Assembly: GCA_033807775.1 (NCBI GenBank)
Contig: CM066315.1
Location: 7,630,501 to 7,694,500 of the forward strand
Reading direction: 5' to 3'
DNA: 64,000 nucleotides
Source: Saussurea involucrata
Taxonomy: Eukaryota > Streptophyta > Magnoliopsida > Asterales > Asteraceae
Part shown: piece by piece, positions 1 through 13,600 of the stretch
How positions within the stretch are numbered: position 1 is the stretch's first letter
How the letters are laid out: every line of letters begins with the position of its first letter
The notes under the pieces: generated by a model
Databases searched by the model: none
What the model saw: only the letters and a program-made list of their open reading frames with translations
What the model was told of the DNA's origin: nothing
Translations under genes and position numbers: made by a program

Positions 1-55
1 GCTAGTACAGGATTATTTGCTTAAAAGCCACCGTAGAAACTATAGTAATTCTTAG

Positions 56-3000
56 AAATGTTGAATGGTAATCATGACAGGATGATAGAAGCGGATGCAC
101 ATGAGAAGCTGCACAGATCGCTTGTCACACATCTGAATCAATGTGCTTTGTTTCTGGTTGGGGAACTTGGAAGCTTTGACTGGAAGCTGGCCCACGAGTT
201 TTGTCTTGTAACATTTTCAGAGTTTAGAAGATCGTCTATGAATGATCAAATGGAAAAGGTGAAGCACCAATCTTAGATCCCCCCCCCAATGCCTTAATGA
301 AGGTTAATGGGTTTTATATGGATTTTCTTATTTATACTCTCTGCAGTTGCAGTTTGGACACATGATATGCTCTTCACTTTTTTCACAATTGGAATTGGAC
401 AATCAACCTCCGTCCAGTCTAGGCATACTTACCTGTGTGTTGGATGCCATGGCTCATGAATGCAAGGTAAGGATCTATGTTTTTCTTGTGTTTCCTTCAC
501 TTCTTATAATATCATGTTGAAATTTTGCTGGGAATTAGGCTAATCATTCCATTTCTCAGTTCTTGCTGGGAATTAGGCTAATCATGCCAATAGTGTTTAA
601 GTTTTGTTTGAAGGAACGAAGTTATATTTTGGTGTTTATTATAGATACTGCTAAGTGCTTTTCCAACCAGTATATTGTGATTCTTTTGGTTGTTAGGAGC
701 ATCTAATCTCCAATGATAAGCTCTACAATTTGGAAAAAAAAAGATATAGGAACCTTGAGAAAACATAAAAGAACATGAAATCACATCACAAAAGATCTAA
801 TATTAGTTGTTCCCATTGTATATATTTTCTTTATTTGTAGGCTTAGATTTTATTCTAGCATTTATGTAAATTATTCCACTTAGCACTTTATACGTATCAT
901 CTATTATGCAAGAAAAATAAGAAATAAAAGCTTTCTCATTTCTATCACTTCTTTACATTACATAGCTCTATTTTTTAATTAATATCCAAACAATATGTAG
1001 TTTAAGAGAATTAAATCAAATGAGAGAATCAAAGGAGTTTCTGCCTGACAGACTACTTCTGAATTTCTTACAATTCTTATCAATTTAGTGTCCGGCTTCT
1101 ATTTTAACTGTAATAATCAAATACCTAATATTCAATTCTATTTTTTTTTTAAAACTAATGCATGGAGAAGATAAACTTGCAATCATAGGAAGAATTACAT
1201 ACATTTTTCAACTTAGAATCTTAAAGGTCCCCGACCAAACTTTTTCTTAAACTTTTGTTCTCTCTCTCTCTCTCTCAATGGAACACTTGTTTGATATGGA
1301 AGAATTCTATAATAACTAGGTTTTATGATCTTATATTTAAACCTCTTCGTTATACATAAAAACAATTCGAATCTTAAAGGTTAGATACATGCGGGTAGTG
1401 CAATATCGACATTAGTAAAGACCAACATTCACTTTGACTATAAAGTAAATGAGAACCAAATACATGCAGGTTGGTAAGGAAAAGTCTCTTGTAGATTTTC
1501 TGGAACTTGTTGACTATTGTGCCATCAAATGTCGGAATGCAACTGTAGATTTTTGTGGCGCAGTTGCAACTCACTTCAACAAACTAGCAAACGGATTTTC
1601 TCAGGTATTTGTTAACAGGTACTTTTATATGTGTTTTAGCTCCCATATTTTCCTGATTTTATAATTAAAAGAATCCAGTTTTAGTAACAGTCAGTTTGTA
1701 GGTCAATTCATCATCGATCATGAGGCTTTACACTATCACACTGTCCATTAATGACTTGAATTCTCATTCAAGAGGGGGCAACTCCAAAATGCTGAAAGCT
1801 GGAAAGGACATTTCTCTCCCCAAGGTTTTGCTTAACATGGAAGATCAGCTACACAGGTCAATTAACACCCATGGCTCATATAAACTCAGTGCCGAAAAAC
1901 TTGAAAGCACCTATAGGGCTTTGTACTTTACTGCATTAAAATTCTTGTGTGAGCCAATTTCCAAGCTGATAAACTCTGAGCGTGAAGATATACTTTGTGG
2001 ACTTGAAGACATCTCGTTACCTAATATTCACTTATTCAGGATGCTTTCCATCAGTTCAGACTTGTTTTTCTTGCTTACGGGTAAGCCAATGGCATCATTT
2101 TTAATCAATACCATTTATATGCCGATTAAGCTATTTACATAGTTTCTTCTCTTTAATTTACGTATGCAGTGAAAGGCAGAGAAATGTATATGAGGAGAAC
2201 AGCCGAGCTGTACTAGCTTTAGCTTCAGCTGCTTTCACACTCTCATTTACTACAAAGCAAAATGCCGAGGTTAATAATTATTTGTTGTATATTGATAAAT
2301 GTTAATTGTATATTTAGTGTATAATGGGCTACGGCCCATGGGCCTTGTTTAGATATCTTTTAGAGTTTGTATCTTGTATATATAGAGGGTTCACCCTCCT
2401 AGTTTCATATCAATAGAATATCAGTTACTTTTACATGGTATCAGAGCTAAGGCTCAACACCCACCAGTCATCGCCGGAATCTCGCCGGAATCCTAGCCGT
2501 CATCGTCGGAACCTACCTGAACTCCATCTGCTGTAGCCGGAACCACCAGCCACCGTCGCTGGAAACGCCAGCCGTCGCCGCTGCCACCGGAACCGCCAGC
2601 CGCCGGAGACATGCCGGAATCCTCCAGAACCCGCTGGAATCCTCCAGTACCTGCCGGAAACTCCCCGGAACTTGCTGGAAACACCTCTGAACCTGCCGGA
2701 ATCTGCCCGGAACCTGTCTGGACCTGCCGGAGCTAAGCCAGAACTTGATGCGGTTATACTGCGATAGTCAATCAGCTATTCATATAGCAAAAAATCAAGT
2801 ATTTCATGAGCGGACGAAGCACATTGAGGTTGACTGTCATCTTATCAGAGATCGAGTTGTAGGCACACAAGCAGACCCTCCATCCATTCAACCAATTCAC
2901 GTTAAGACAGACTTTCAGCTTGCGGACATCCTCACTAAACCTCTCCGGAAAACTCAAATAGATTTTATTTGTAACAAGTTGGGCATGATTAACATTTATG

Positions 3001-5734
3001 CTCCAACTTGAGGAGGAGTGTTAATTGTATATTTAGTGTATAATGGGCTACGGCCCATGGGCCTTGTTTAGATATCTTTTAGGGTTTGTATCTTGTATAT
3101 ATAGAGGGTTCACCCTCCTAGTTTCATATCAATAGAATATTAGTTACTTTTACAATAAACACAGTTACATATTTTGTTGTTCATTTTCTTGATGGTTTCA
3201 GCAAATATGGTAGCATATCCAAAGTATATTTTAGCTTATGTTTGTCTTTACTCATTGCAGGAGAGTACTAATTTTCTTATGCATATTATCAAAGCTGATT
3301 GGGTCCATGCTGATGGGCTGAAATTTCTCTTTGCTTCTTTGCACAATGTTGGCAGAGTTTTGTACAAAACTAATAGATTAAAAGAGGTACTACATATACA
3401 GTTGCATACTACTACCTCATTCTTTAGTTATACATCAACATCAGCCTTAGCTTGGTATTTTGGGACATTGGTTTTGTCTTACTTATGTGAGTTTGACTGG
3501 GCAATTTGTTAAATAATTATACCACCACCATCTCTCTCTCTCTCTCTCTCTTCTCATTCTGTTAGTGTTATGTGAGAATTGATTATTTATGGTAATCTTT
3601 AGCCATCATTTGTTACTCCCGTCCCAAAAAATAAGCATCCACATTTCTATTTTAGTTCGTCCCAGGATAAGTGTTCACTTTCAAAAGTAAATGCCTACTT
3701 TCTAATTCTATCCTTAATTATGAGATGGGGAAATTCATTACTTCTGGAGATGAAACAAAAGGTGGATCAAGTTATAGCCGATTTAAATAGAAGCCTGTGT
3801 CTTTTCTGCTCTTTGTTTGGTCTGTGTTTTTATGCATTTTTTGGGCTGGGTGGAGCAGCAAAATATTCAATACTACTTTTATATTCGTAGTCTAACCTAA
3901 CGTTATTAATGGAATTCTGTTCCCCTCGTAACTTAAAGAAAAGAAGAGAACAGAAAGAAAGTTAGAGGCTGTTTGGTTGTGGCTTAATGGGCTGTATAGC
4001 CTATATGGCTGATTCGCTCAGCCATAAATTGTTGTTCGGTTGCGGCTTAATAGCTCAGCTGATAACTTATTCGGTCAGCCAGAGAAATAGAGTCCTTTGT
4101 ATTCAGCTATTTGTTTATCTTTTTATTTCCCATTTACCCTTCACCCCATTCATCTTCATTACCAATCAACAGATCATAAAACCATTTTTTCTTCACCCTC
4201 CAAGCCCTCCATTCATTTTCCTCCATGAATCCTTCCATCCTCGATTCATCTCTCCTCGTCGATCTGTTCAGGCTGTCTCCGATCTGTTCCGGCTGTCAGT
4301 CTATGTTGCCGGTCTGCTCCAGGTTGTTAGTCTCTGTCACAGATATGATCTGACCTTTTGGTTGTCTGCTCTTGTTCTCCCTATTCCCGTCACCAACTGA
4401 TCATCACCCAGTTGAGAAACACTTTTGTGTGTGAGAGAGAGAGAGAGAGGAAATGGGAAGGGGTGGAGCCGTGGAGGCGGCAGGGAAGATGATTGTGAAA
4501 GGAAGTTAACCCTATCAACATGTGTGTATAGAGATATCATACATGTTAATAAAATATTAATACATAAAACATAAATTACAATTTTAAAAGAAAATAAACG
4601 TTTATTATAGATATATCATATATGTAATAAAATATTAATACATAAAACATAAATTACATTTTAAAAAAAATAAACGTTTATATGAAATATATATTATATA
4701 TGTGTGTGTATATATACATAAGGGAAAATATAACATTTTTGTTTTGGTTTAATAAAGATTGGGGGTAAAATGGTCATTTTTGACTTTTAGACTGTTTATT
4801 CAGCATAACAACCGAACACAAACTTATCTGTTAACAGTCAGACAACCATATCCACTCAGACAGCTATATCCATTCAGGTCTTAATAGAAAACGAACCGAA
4901 CAGCACCTTAGTTGGGTCTTTCACTTAAAATATTTCAAATTGCTTTCCTACCTTTCAAAGTAAATCAACATATATCACAAAGGGTTAATCAATAAATCAT
5001 TTCAAGTGAATAATAAGGATAGAAAAGAATTAGTTATGAACTATTACATGTGTCGTTAAACCTGAAAGCCTATAGACATAGTTTGGGATGTTGCTACTGC
5101 ATATATATGAGTGGAATGCTGAACTTGCATTAATACATTGTGCTTTAAGATTCATATATCCAAAAGGATGAATACAATTTGGGTTCTCAATGATGATGCA
5201 TTCTGTATGTAGGCTACAGAGGCATTAAAATTAAGTTGTGAAGCAGCATGGAGCTGCGTATTGCACTTTTGCAAGATGTTTGCTTCAAGCAGAGATGGGT
5301 GTTCTAGTGGTCTCTCAGAGGATGTCATAGCTGATTTTGTCACAGAGGCATGTGCAAAAAGCTTATTTTTGTTGGACATACTTCACCAATGTGGTAGCAA
5401 GGAGATAACTGAGATCTTTAAACATTATCTTGGAAGTTGGTCTGTTGCTCAAAGCTTATTTGCCAAGATTCCAATCCCGGAAGCTTTGATTAAAGGATGG
5501 GTGAAGGTAAGTAACAAAACAATCCCTTCAGAATATTTTAGATACATTGCTTTTCTGCTTTTCTATCTGATTCTTTTGCTTGCAGATAGAATGTAAACAA
5601 ATAAAAGACCCTGAAGAAGCTGGTCACAGGGTTCCCACTATGTATTCTTTGATGTCATCTTTGGAAGTGTCAAAGGAAACTCTTGGTAGTTTATTAGAGC
5701 AGGTTCATTCTCTTTCTCTCTCTCTCTCTCTCCC

Positions 5735-5765
<31 letters not shown>

Positions 5766-8700
5766 CCTCAAAAAACTGGAAAACTGAGGAACACCCTGGT
5801 AGTACTTCATCCGGACGGTATGCACTTGTGCATACAAGTAAATTAAGTTGTTTTTTGGTTTTTATGCACGTGCGCATGTTACAAATTACTTGTATGCACA
5901 AATGCATATCTCCCGGATGAAGGGGCTACCAAGGTGTTCCTCAATTTTCCATTTTTTTGAGGTTTTCCCTTGAACCTGACCCTATATATATGCGTGTGTG
6001 TGTGTCCTTTATATATGTTTTTTAGAATCCCATTCTAATGCTCTCATCATCTCTAATTGTAGTTTTGTAAAAACTTTTTTTAATAGATATAATTATTGAG
6101 ATCTGTAGCTCTTCTGTTTAGGAGCTTCAAGCGTATACGGAAATGAAGTCCCTAAATCCAAAATTATGTCAAACAATGCACATGTCTATCACAAACATCC
6201 TCTTAGAAGAGATATACAGTACAAAAGATAGTTGCTTACAAAAATCTAGGATTCTCATCAGAAAGGGAATGGAATCACGGGCATGTGGAATTGAAGGTCT
6301 GAATGATTGTATTAAATGTTTATCTGAAGCAATATTTACGCTGGTAAGTTATCTTCAGTTTGGATTCTACTTTCTTTATTTCTTGTTGCTTCTTTGATTC
6401 AACAATTCTTTTTGCACTTCTTTGTTTTTCCCTCTTTGCCGTTGTTTGTTTTCTTATAAAATTATATACTTGTTGAGCCAGAGCGACTTGTATAATAAGA
6501 GCAAGGACGACCGTGGGCCAATTTGTTATCTATTAGCCGAGGCTTATTGCTTACGTGCATTGTGGTCCCAGGAGTCGGAACCGAACTCAAAGGTACTACT
6601 TTGTTGAAAACTAAGGTGTTGTATGTTTATGACTTGATGAACTTAGTTTTCCGAGCGGCTTATTCGGTTAGCCATATAGTATGTTTCTTTATGACCACTG
6701 GCTTAATATGTTTTAGCCACCTTGGTTACCATTTCCACATTAAGCCAAAACTCTTTACATTTAGGCCATTTGATCTTTTGTGTTCAAATTATTTGATGAT
6801 ACCAACATGCCCATTTTACAAAAGAAGTTATGTGGTTTAGTTTTTACCGGTTAGCTTTGTCATAAGAGTAAAAAATGATCACATCTTCAAGTATTACATA
6901 TCAAGTTTAAAATAACATATGGGAAGCAGGAATCTATCAGTAATCAATTTAACACTTTGGTTACTACTAATCAACCATTTCATACATTGATGGTTTTTTT
7001 GTCATTCGGAATTTTCAATTAGAACTTATTTAAACAATCATTTTTCATTTAATACTTAATCCAACCATGGGTTAAAATGGTCATTTTTTGCCAGAGGCCC
7101 CGTTCTCTTAAAAAAGGACTGTTTATTCAGCATACAAAGCAATCAACAATTGACCATTTACCACACATACGTCTTTTTCTTGACATGTTTTAATGGGAGA
7201 AAACAAACAAACCCTAAAATAAATCATGCTTTGCAGTTGGTAGATACATCATTCACATATTTTTGCATCATATTATCATTTTTTGTCTTCTTTTTACTTT
7301 TCCTGGTGCAAACAGCATTTTATTCAAGATATTGACAATGCCTTAAAGCTATGGTCGAGCCAAGATCATTCTCAATCTGCTGAAGATACCTTGGTTCGGA
7401 ATCCTCTTACGTTGCTGTATTATGTTGCTCACTTGATATCTTTGAAGGTTCTTTTTCTTGTTGGCCTTTGTTTTTTGGGCATGTTATTTGTTAAAGTGAC
7501 TCATTATTTATATATATATATATATATATATATTTTACCACAGGGCTACATGATAAATCATTCCCTGTTATATGAAACTATGATCAAGTTCTCTTCATGG
7601 AAGAATGTTTTGTTGCATGATTGCTTGGCCTTGCTTTGGCAATCCAGAAGCCTTAGCCATGCCCTTTGTGCTTCACCTGTTAATGATGAATTCATTAAGA
7701 CATTGTCCAAGCATTCTACTTTGTCCAACTCGGTGGAGTTCTGGACAAGTTGTATGAAGAGATCAAAATCATTAGAAGTTGGATTTCGACAGAGTTTGAT
7801 GGTCATTTCTACCCTTTCGTCTTCACATTCTTATGTTCATGATCATGCTACCGGACCCCACATATCAATAGATGAAGTCAAGCAGTCTGCATCTGATCTC
7901 CTTAAAAGTGTATGTTTTTTGAGTTGATTGTATAACCTGGTTTGCATGATGGCGAAGGATCGTGTGAGAAGTTGAGGTTAACGTGAGAAGCGTGAGAAGT
8001 GGATTTGAACCGTTGATCACTTTTAATCAAATGCGCTCCCATGAATTGCGGCTTAGAAGGGAATTGATCCAGTGCATCTCGCTGCATCTTATCTTGGTGC
8101 ATCTCATCCTAATTTTCGTCCATTTTTTATCCAATGGTTGATAACCACTTGGTCCACTTCTCACGCTAACCTCAACTTCTCACCGGGAACCCAACCCTTC
8201 TATGATTACATCCAGAATTTACGTACATATGCTGATCTTTTATCTACTGTCATTTTATGTTCTAGGTTCCTGTGTCCAACACTTCTTTGTTTCTTGCTGC
8301 ACAACTATATTATGATATTAGTGAAAGCATGATTGTAAGGGGAATATTGGTCGAGGTACTTAGTTTTTTTTCTCAAATCTTGTAGTTTGGATGTTCTATT
8401 CGCAGATTGAAGTACTATTTTTGCTTCTGTATGTGTTATTTTTTAGCTTATCAGTTACAAAATTATACTTCTAAAGCTAATTGGCCTCATCGGTTTTTGT
8501 TGTCACTTTATCATGATAACTAATCTTTATTGAATCAATGTTGTGAGGATTTGTCTTTGGATTTTTATTTTTACAACCAGGGATGAGTTAAAGATATATA
8601 GACTTTGAGGCTGCGTTTGGTATATGGGACAGGACAGGACGGGACAAAACTCATTGTCCCATGTTTGGCGTGACATGGGACAAACAAAAGTTGACTGTCC

Positions 8701-10579
8701 CACGTTTGGCGCGACATGGGATAGGACAAGGACCGGACAGGTGGGACAGGATGAGACAAAAAAGGGCATTTTCTTGTTCCACCAAAATAGGTGGAACATG
8801 GGACAAAAGTGAGACAGAAACAAAAAAATCACTGACCTGCCCTCATTTGATATATATATATCTAATATATATGATATTAGTCATAAAGGTCACCACCGCC
8901 GATCACCGCCAACCACCATCGGCGGCCACCAGTAGCCACCGCCAACCACCATCAACCACCACTACCTATTCCTCCACTCTAACAACCTTCTCCACCATCT
9001 CCACAACCATTTGTCCATCACCACCACCACTACCATCGTCAACCACCTCCACCGACACTGAAACCGATCACCACCACTCATGGTCGCCACCACCATCGAC
9101 GGCCACCGGTAGCCACCACCGACCATGGTCGGCCACTTTCAACTCTTCCTCCACCACCACCCATCGCCACCTCCATCGATCACCGCCACCCATTGCGCCA
9201 CCAACACCCATGATCACCGCCACCCATTGCGCCACCAGCACCCATGATCACCGCCAACCACCGTCGGCCACCACCAACTTTCCTCCACTACTACAACCTC
9301 CTTTACCATTGTCTACGACATCCACCATTACCACCGTCGACCACCTCCACCGATCACCACCACCCATTGCCGGCGCCACCACCGGCGATCACCGCCAACC
9401 ACCGTCGGCCACCTCCACCACTACCATCGTCGACCACCTTTATTTGTGTAATTTATAACTATTATATGATATATAAAATCAGCAAACAAGTTTTAGGGGA
9501 AATTGTCTAGTCTTGTCCTACCTAGTTCTAGTCGTACCAAACACAAGACAGATAGTTGTCTTGTCCAGTTCTGTCCTGTCCCGTCCAATTCTGTTTGCGT
9601 ACCAAACGCTACCTGAAGCTCTATTGACACATCTTAACTTAGTTTTTTTTTCCAAATACCGTTTTGCTGATTCAATTGAGAATCATCCTTGTTTCAGTGT
9701 TGAACTTCCTTTTTAGTTGTATGCACACCTATAACTTAATTTTCTCTGATGAGTTCTCTCTTCTTCTTCTTCTTCTTTATAGGCTCTTTCTTATGCAAAA
9801 GAATCCCACCGTCTGCGTACAAAACTTTTTCATAGAAAGTTTTTATGTTCAATAGAGCCACAAAAAGATCCTGTTGGTGCTTATGGAGAAGTCATTTATA
9901 AATTCAGATTTGGACTTGAGACTTTCCACATGCGTTCCTCAGTGGCCACAGCAGCCTGGTCATCTGTTAAGGGTTCAAACGACTTTGATGACAGTATACT
10001 GAGTCCATGGAATATACTTAGATGTCATCTTGAAAGCACCCTTCAGGTGGATTTTTTAATTTCTAAAGTTTTACACTGAGTTCCAACTTTTTAATTTTGC
10101 TAAATTCTTGTGACATGTTTGGGTAATTTGTAATTCAGACAGGAACCCTTGAAGAGATTGCTGGAAATGGATCTGAAGCTGAAACTCTTTTACGATGGGG
10201 GAAGGACGTGTCTTCTTTCCAAGCCTTGCCAATCTTTTTAGTCAGATTTTCTGCTGCGTTAGGTATTCATTTTGTCTACTTTTTTGTTCTCTCATGTCTG
10301 TTAAAGCCACATTTTGTTATTCACCCACTGAGGCCGCTTACGAAGCACGAATACTTAGAGGTGCCTTGTATGTAATATATATGATTGAAATACTGCTTCT
10401 TCTTGGACCCTAGGTAGTACTTGTGAAATATTATTCTTGTAACCAAAAGATAATTTTTTTACCATTGAGGACATTATGAGTAAAACCTTGACCATTGAGG
10501 AGATTATGAGTAAAACCTAACATTTAGGATATTGCTTTGCTGAATACACCCCAATTATTTCAAGTTTATCAAATATTAG

Positions 10580-10629
<50 letters not shown>

Positions 10630-13600
10630 GAGGTATCCGTTGCAAACCAGTCAGTTTGTGCAAACTATACAAACCAATCTTAGCCGTTGATCAAGTCTAA
10701 TAAATATCTGATTTTATCATGTTTCCCAACCTAGTTTTTCTTCTATGATTTTGGCTTATTTTCCGTTCATGCCGGCACTTGTATTCTTGTATCTATGTTT
10801 ATGCTTTATTGGCCGCTATGAAGTCAATAGGCATCCAGTTTAATTTTTTGCTTGTTCTTTCCAGGAAAACTATACCGTAAGCAAAGATATTGGGATTTAG
10901 CTGAAAAGGAGCTAGAAAGTGCTAAACATATATTGACTGATAGCTGCAATCTTCTTTCTTGCTCGAAGTGCAGATTGGTTTTGGAAGTTACAGTTGATGA
11001 GCAATTTGGTGATCTATTCCAAAGCCGTTTCAATAATACCACCGGTAATAAATTGTACGGGGAATTATCAAATGCTGAACGTTTTTATAGTTCTGCTGAA
11101 GAAAAGCTGAAACTTCATGAATGGCGAAATTCTCTTAGTAATCCTGAGGAAGCAAGTGCAAGAAACATACCGTTCTGTGACGCTCTTTTGTCTGATGGGA
11201 ATGCTGTAGGTATTTCATCTAATTGTGGAGATCAGGCAGAACTGAGTTCTCTCTTCAGAAATAGTGGGAAGGAAACAATCGAACCCAAAACTAAGAAGAT
11301 TAAGAAAACCACCAAGCCCTTACCACTGGAGCAACGGACAAGTTCAAGAATTACTAGATCTTCTAAGCAGAGGAGTGAATATGCTCAAAATGAGGTGCGG
11401 GATGATGTTTACAAGTTTTCAGAGAAAAAGCAAGTATCTGCTTGCCCTGATGTTGGCATTGTCTTCCTTCTGAAGTCATGAAATCTTTGTCTTTGAGAAA
11501 TATTATACATATGAAATGGGAGTTGAGTCGCAGGCGTCTTTTACTTAGAGTACTCAACGGGAGAGGTATGATAAAGATAACTTGAAAACCTTACTGTTTA
11601 TCATTATAAATATGGATAAATATTCATGTTTGCATAGTTTTGTCTTAAAAGTTTACATTACTGATGTTATTTAATATACTTTATTAATATTTATATACAT
11701 ATATATAGATATCTGCAACTTAAATTGTGTTACAAATTTGCCGTATTTTAACATATGCATTTGTTAGTATGTCAGTTGATCGTTTTGTTATTTATATACA
11801 ATGTATCAAATCAATCAAGAATCTGCCTGGTTGAGGAAGTTAAATACTCGTACTTTCTTAAGTTGTTGTTTCTGTTTGTTCTACCACATATATATATCTG
11901 CAGTCCACCCCTTTCTATGCATGAGAATATTTAATTTTTTTTAATTGTTTTCGAAAATCAAAATTGTATACCTTGGCTGCATTATGTGTTTTATATTAAT
12001 TTGGCATACTTGTATTTTATTAGAGTTCTATCAAGAAACTTAGGCATAAAAATCTAAACCACTCACTAGTGGATTGTCAATTTGGTTTAGGTGACTAATA
12101 TTTCATGGTAATCTTCTTGAGGTTTTCTCTAACTTGTCCCACAATATTTCTCTCTCATTTTTATTTGTGGAATAGCTAGTTAAAATTAAATAGTTTACTT
12201 TTTTATGACGAGTCTTTTGATTCCACTAATGTACCATCTCGTTTGCTCTTTGTTTTCTAGAAACCAATTCATTCCTGCTCCAGTAGTTTTGTCGGGATTG
12301 AAGTTAGCCTTCATACTTTGCCGCGAGGTTCCAATGCTGTTTAAAAAGGTTAGCACAGTTTCGCACATCTAATTTATTCATCTCTTCTTTGAAAAATAAA
12401 CATGAAGGTGATTTGGGAGTTCTTATTAGAATTCAATGGTTTGATTGCAAAATACTTCCTTATTCCAATTGTGTTTGATTTTGGCCATTGATAACTACAT
12501 CACAGGTTTCACAATTGCTTGCTGTGTTGTATACAATTTCCCCATCAAACAAGGTGTTTGATTCTAGCAATGTTGAATCTGAAAGTCAGTGGGCAGCGTA
12601 TTTTCATCAAGCGTCACTGGGAACGCTTCTTAATCACAAATTGTTTACTTCTGCTGGGAAGCAAAAAGACCAGAAAACTACAGATGTTGATGCAAGTACC
12701 TGGAACAATAGCTATTTTTCTTGCTTTTCTAATAGCAACTATGAAATGCTCATATGTTGGTTTAGTTTTTAATTAATTATATTGATGTTACTCATCCATG
12801 CCGAGTATTTTGGTTTTCAGGGTTCTTGTCTTTCCAGCTCAACCTCTATTGGCTTGCCTAGGTTGGCACCTGAATCGGTTCCGGATCTTGAAGGATTCGT
12901 ATTGAAGTTTTTTAAAGGGCTTCCCCACGTGACGATTGTTTGTATTAGCATGCTTGGAGATGATTTTGCCAGCTTGCTGAGAAAATTATTGCCCTATAAT
13001 CCTTCTACTCATGCATGGATCATGTTGTCTCGGTTCTATTCAGATAGCGTACCAGTTGTCGTACTTCTGCCTGTTGATTACATCTTAGCAGGTAATGGGC
13101 TGTTTGTTTACCTCTTAATATAGTTTCTTAAGAGGCAACATCTGAATCGCTTAGAGATGAATCTTCTTTGGCGAAAAAAATATGCCTCTTAATGGTTCTA
13201 AAAAACCCTCTGAATGATTTTGTATCTTGGGCCTCCCTTACATCTTGAACATTGCATGCGTTCAGAGCCTTTTGGAGAAACATGTTTACAATTGTATTAT
13301 AATCTGATGTTTTTTAATACCTGTAGAAAGTTCAGAAGAAAGTTTCTCATTCAACAAAACGAGTTCTGTTAAATCATGGTGTTGTCCTTGGGGCCACACT
13401 ATTATAGATGAAGTTGCACCACTGTTCAGAATGATTTTAGAGGAAAATTACACATCATCGACATCCCTTCTGGATAATACTAAAAATAACAGGTCATTAT
13501 GGTTGACCCAGAAGGGAAAACTCGATGGATGCCTCCGTGTTTTTCTGAGGTAAGGGCATAGTTTATGAACAGAATCACATATCGTGAACTAGTGGTTTTT

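Noticed and set aside
8661..9458. 265-codon ORF rich in Thr, Ser, Pro and His
   Set aside because: Triplet-rich interior of a PIF-type element lying in a separase intron; no domain seen.
11885..11935. Candidate exon after CTGCAG at about 11,900 to fill the separase gap
   Set aside because: It is short, hits a stop quickly and does not resemble the missing separase segment.
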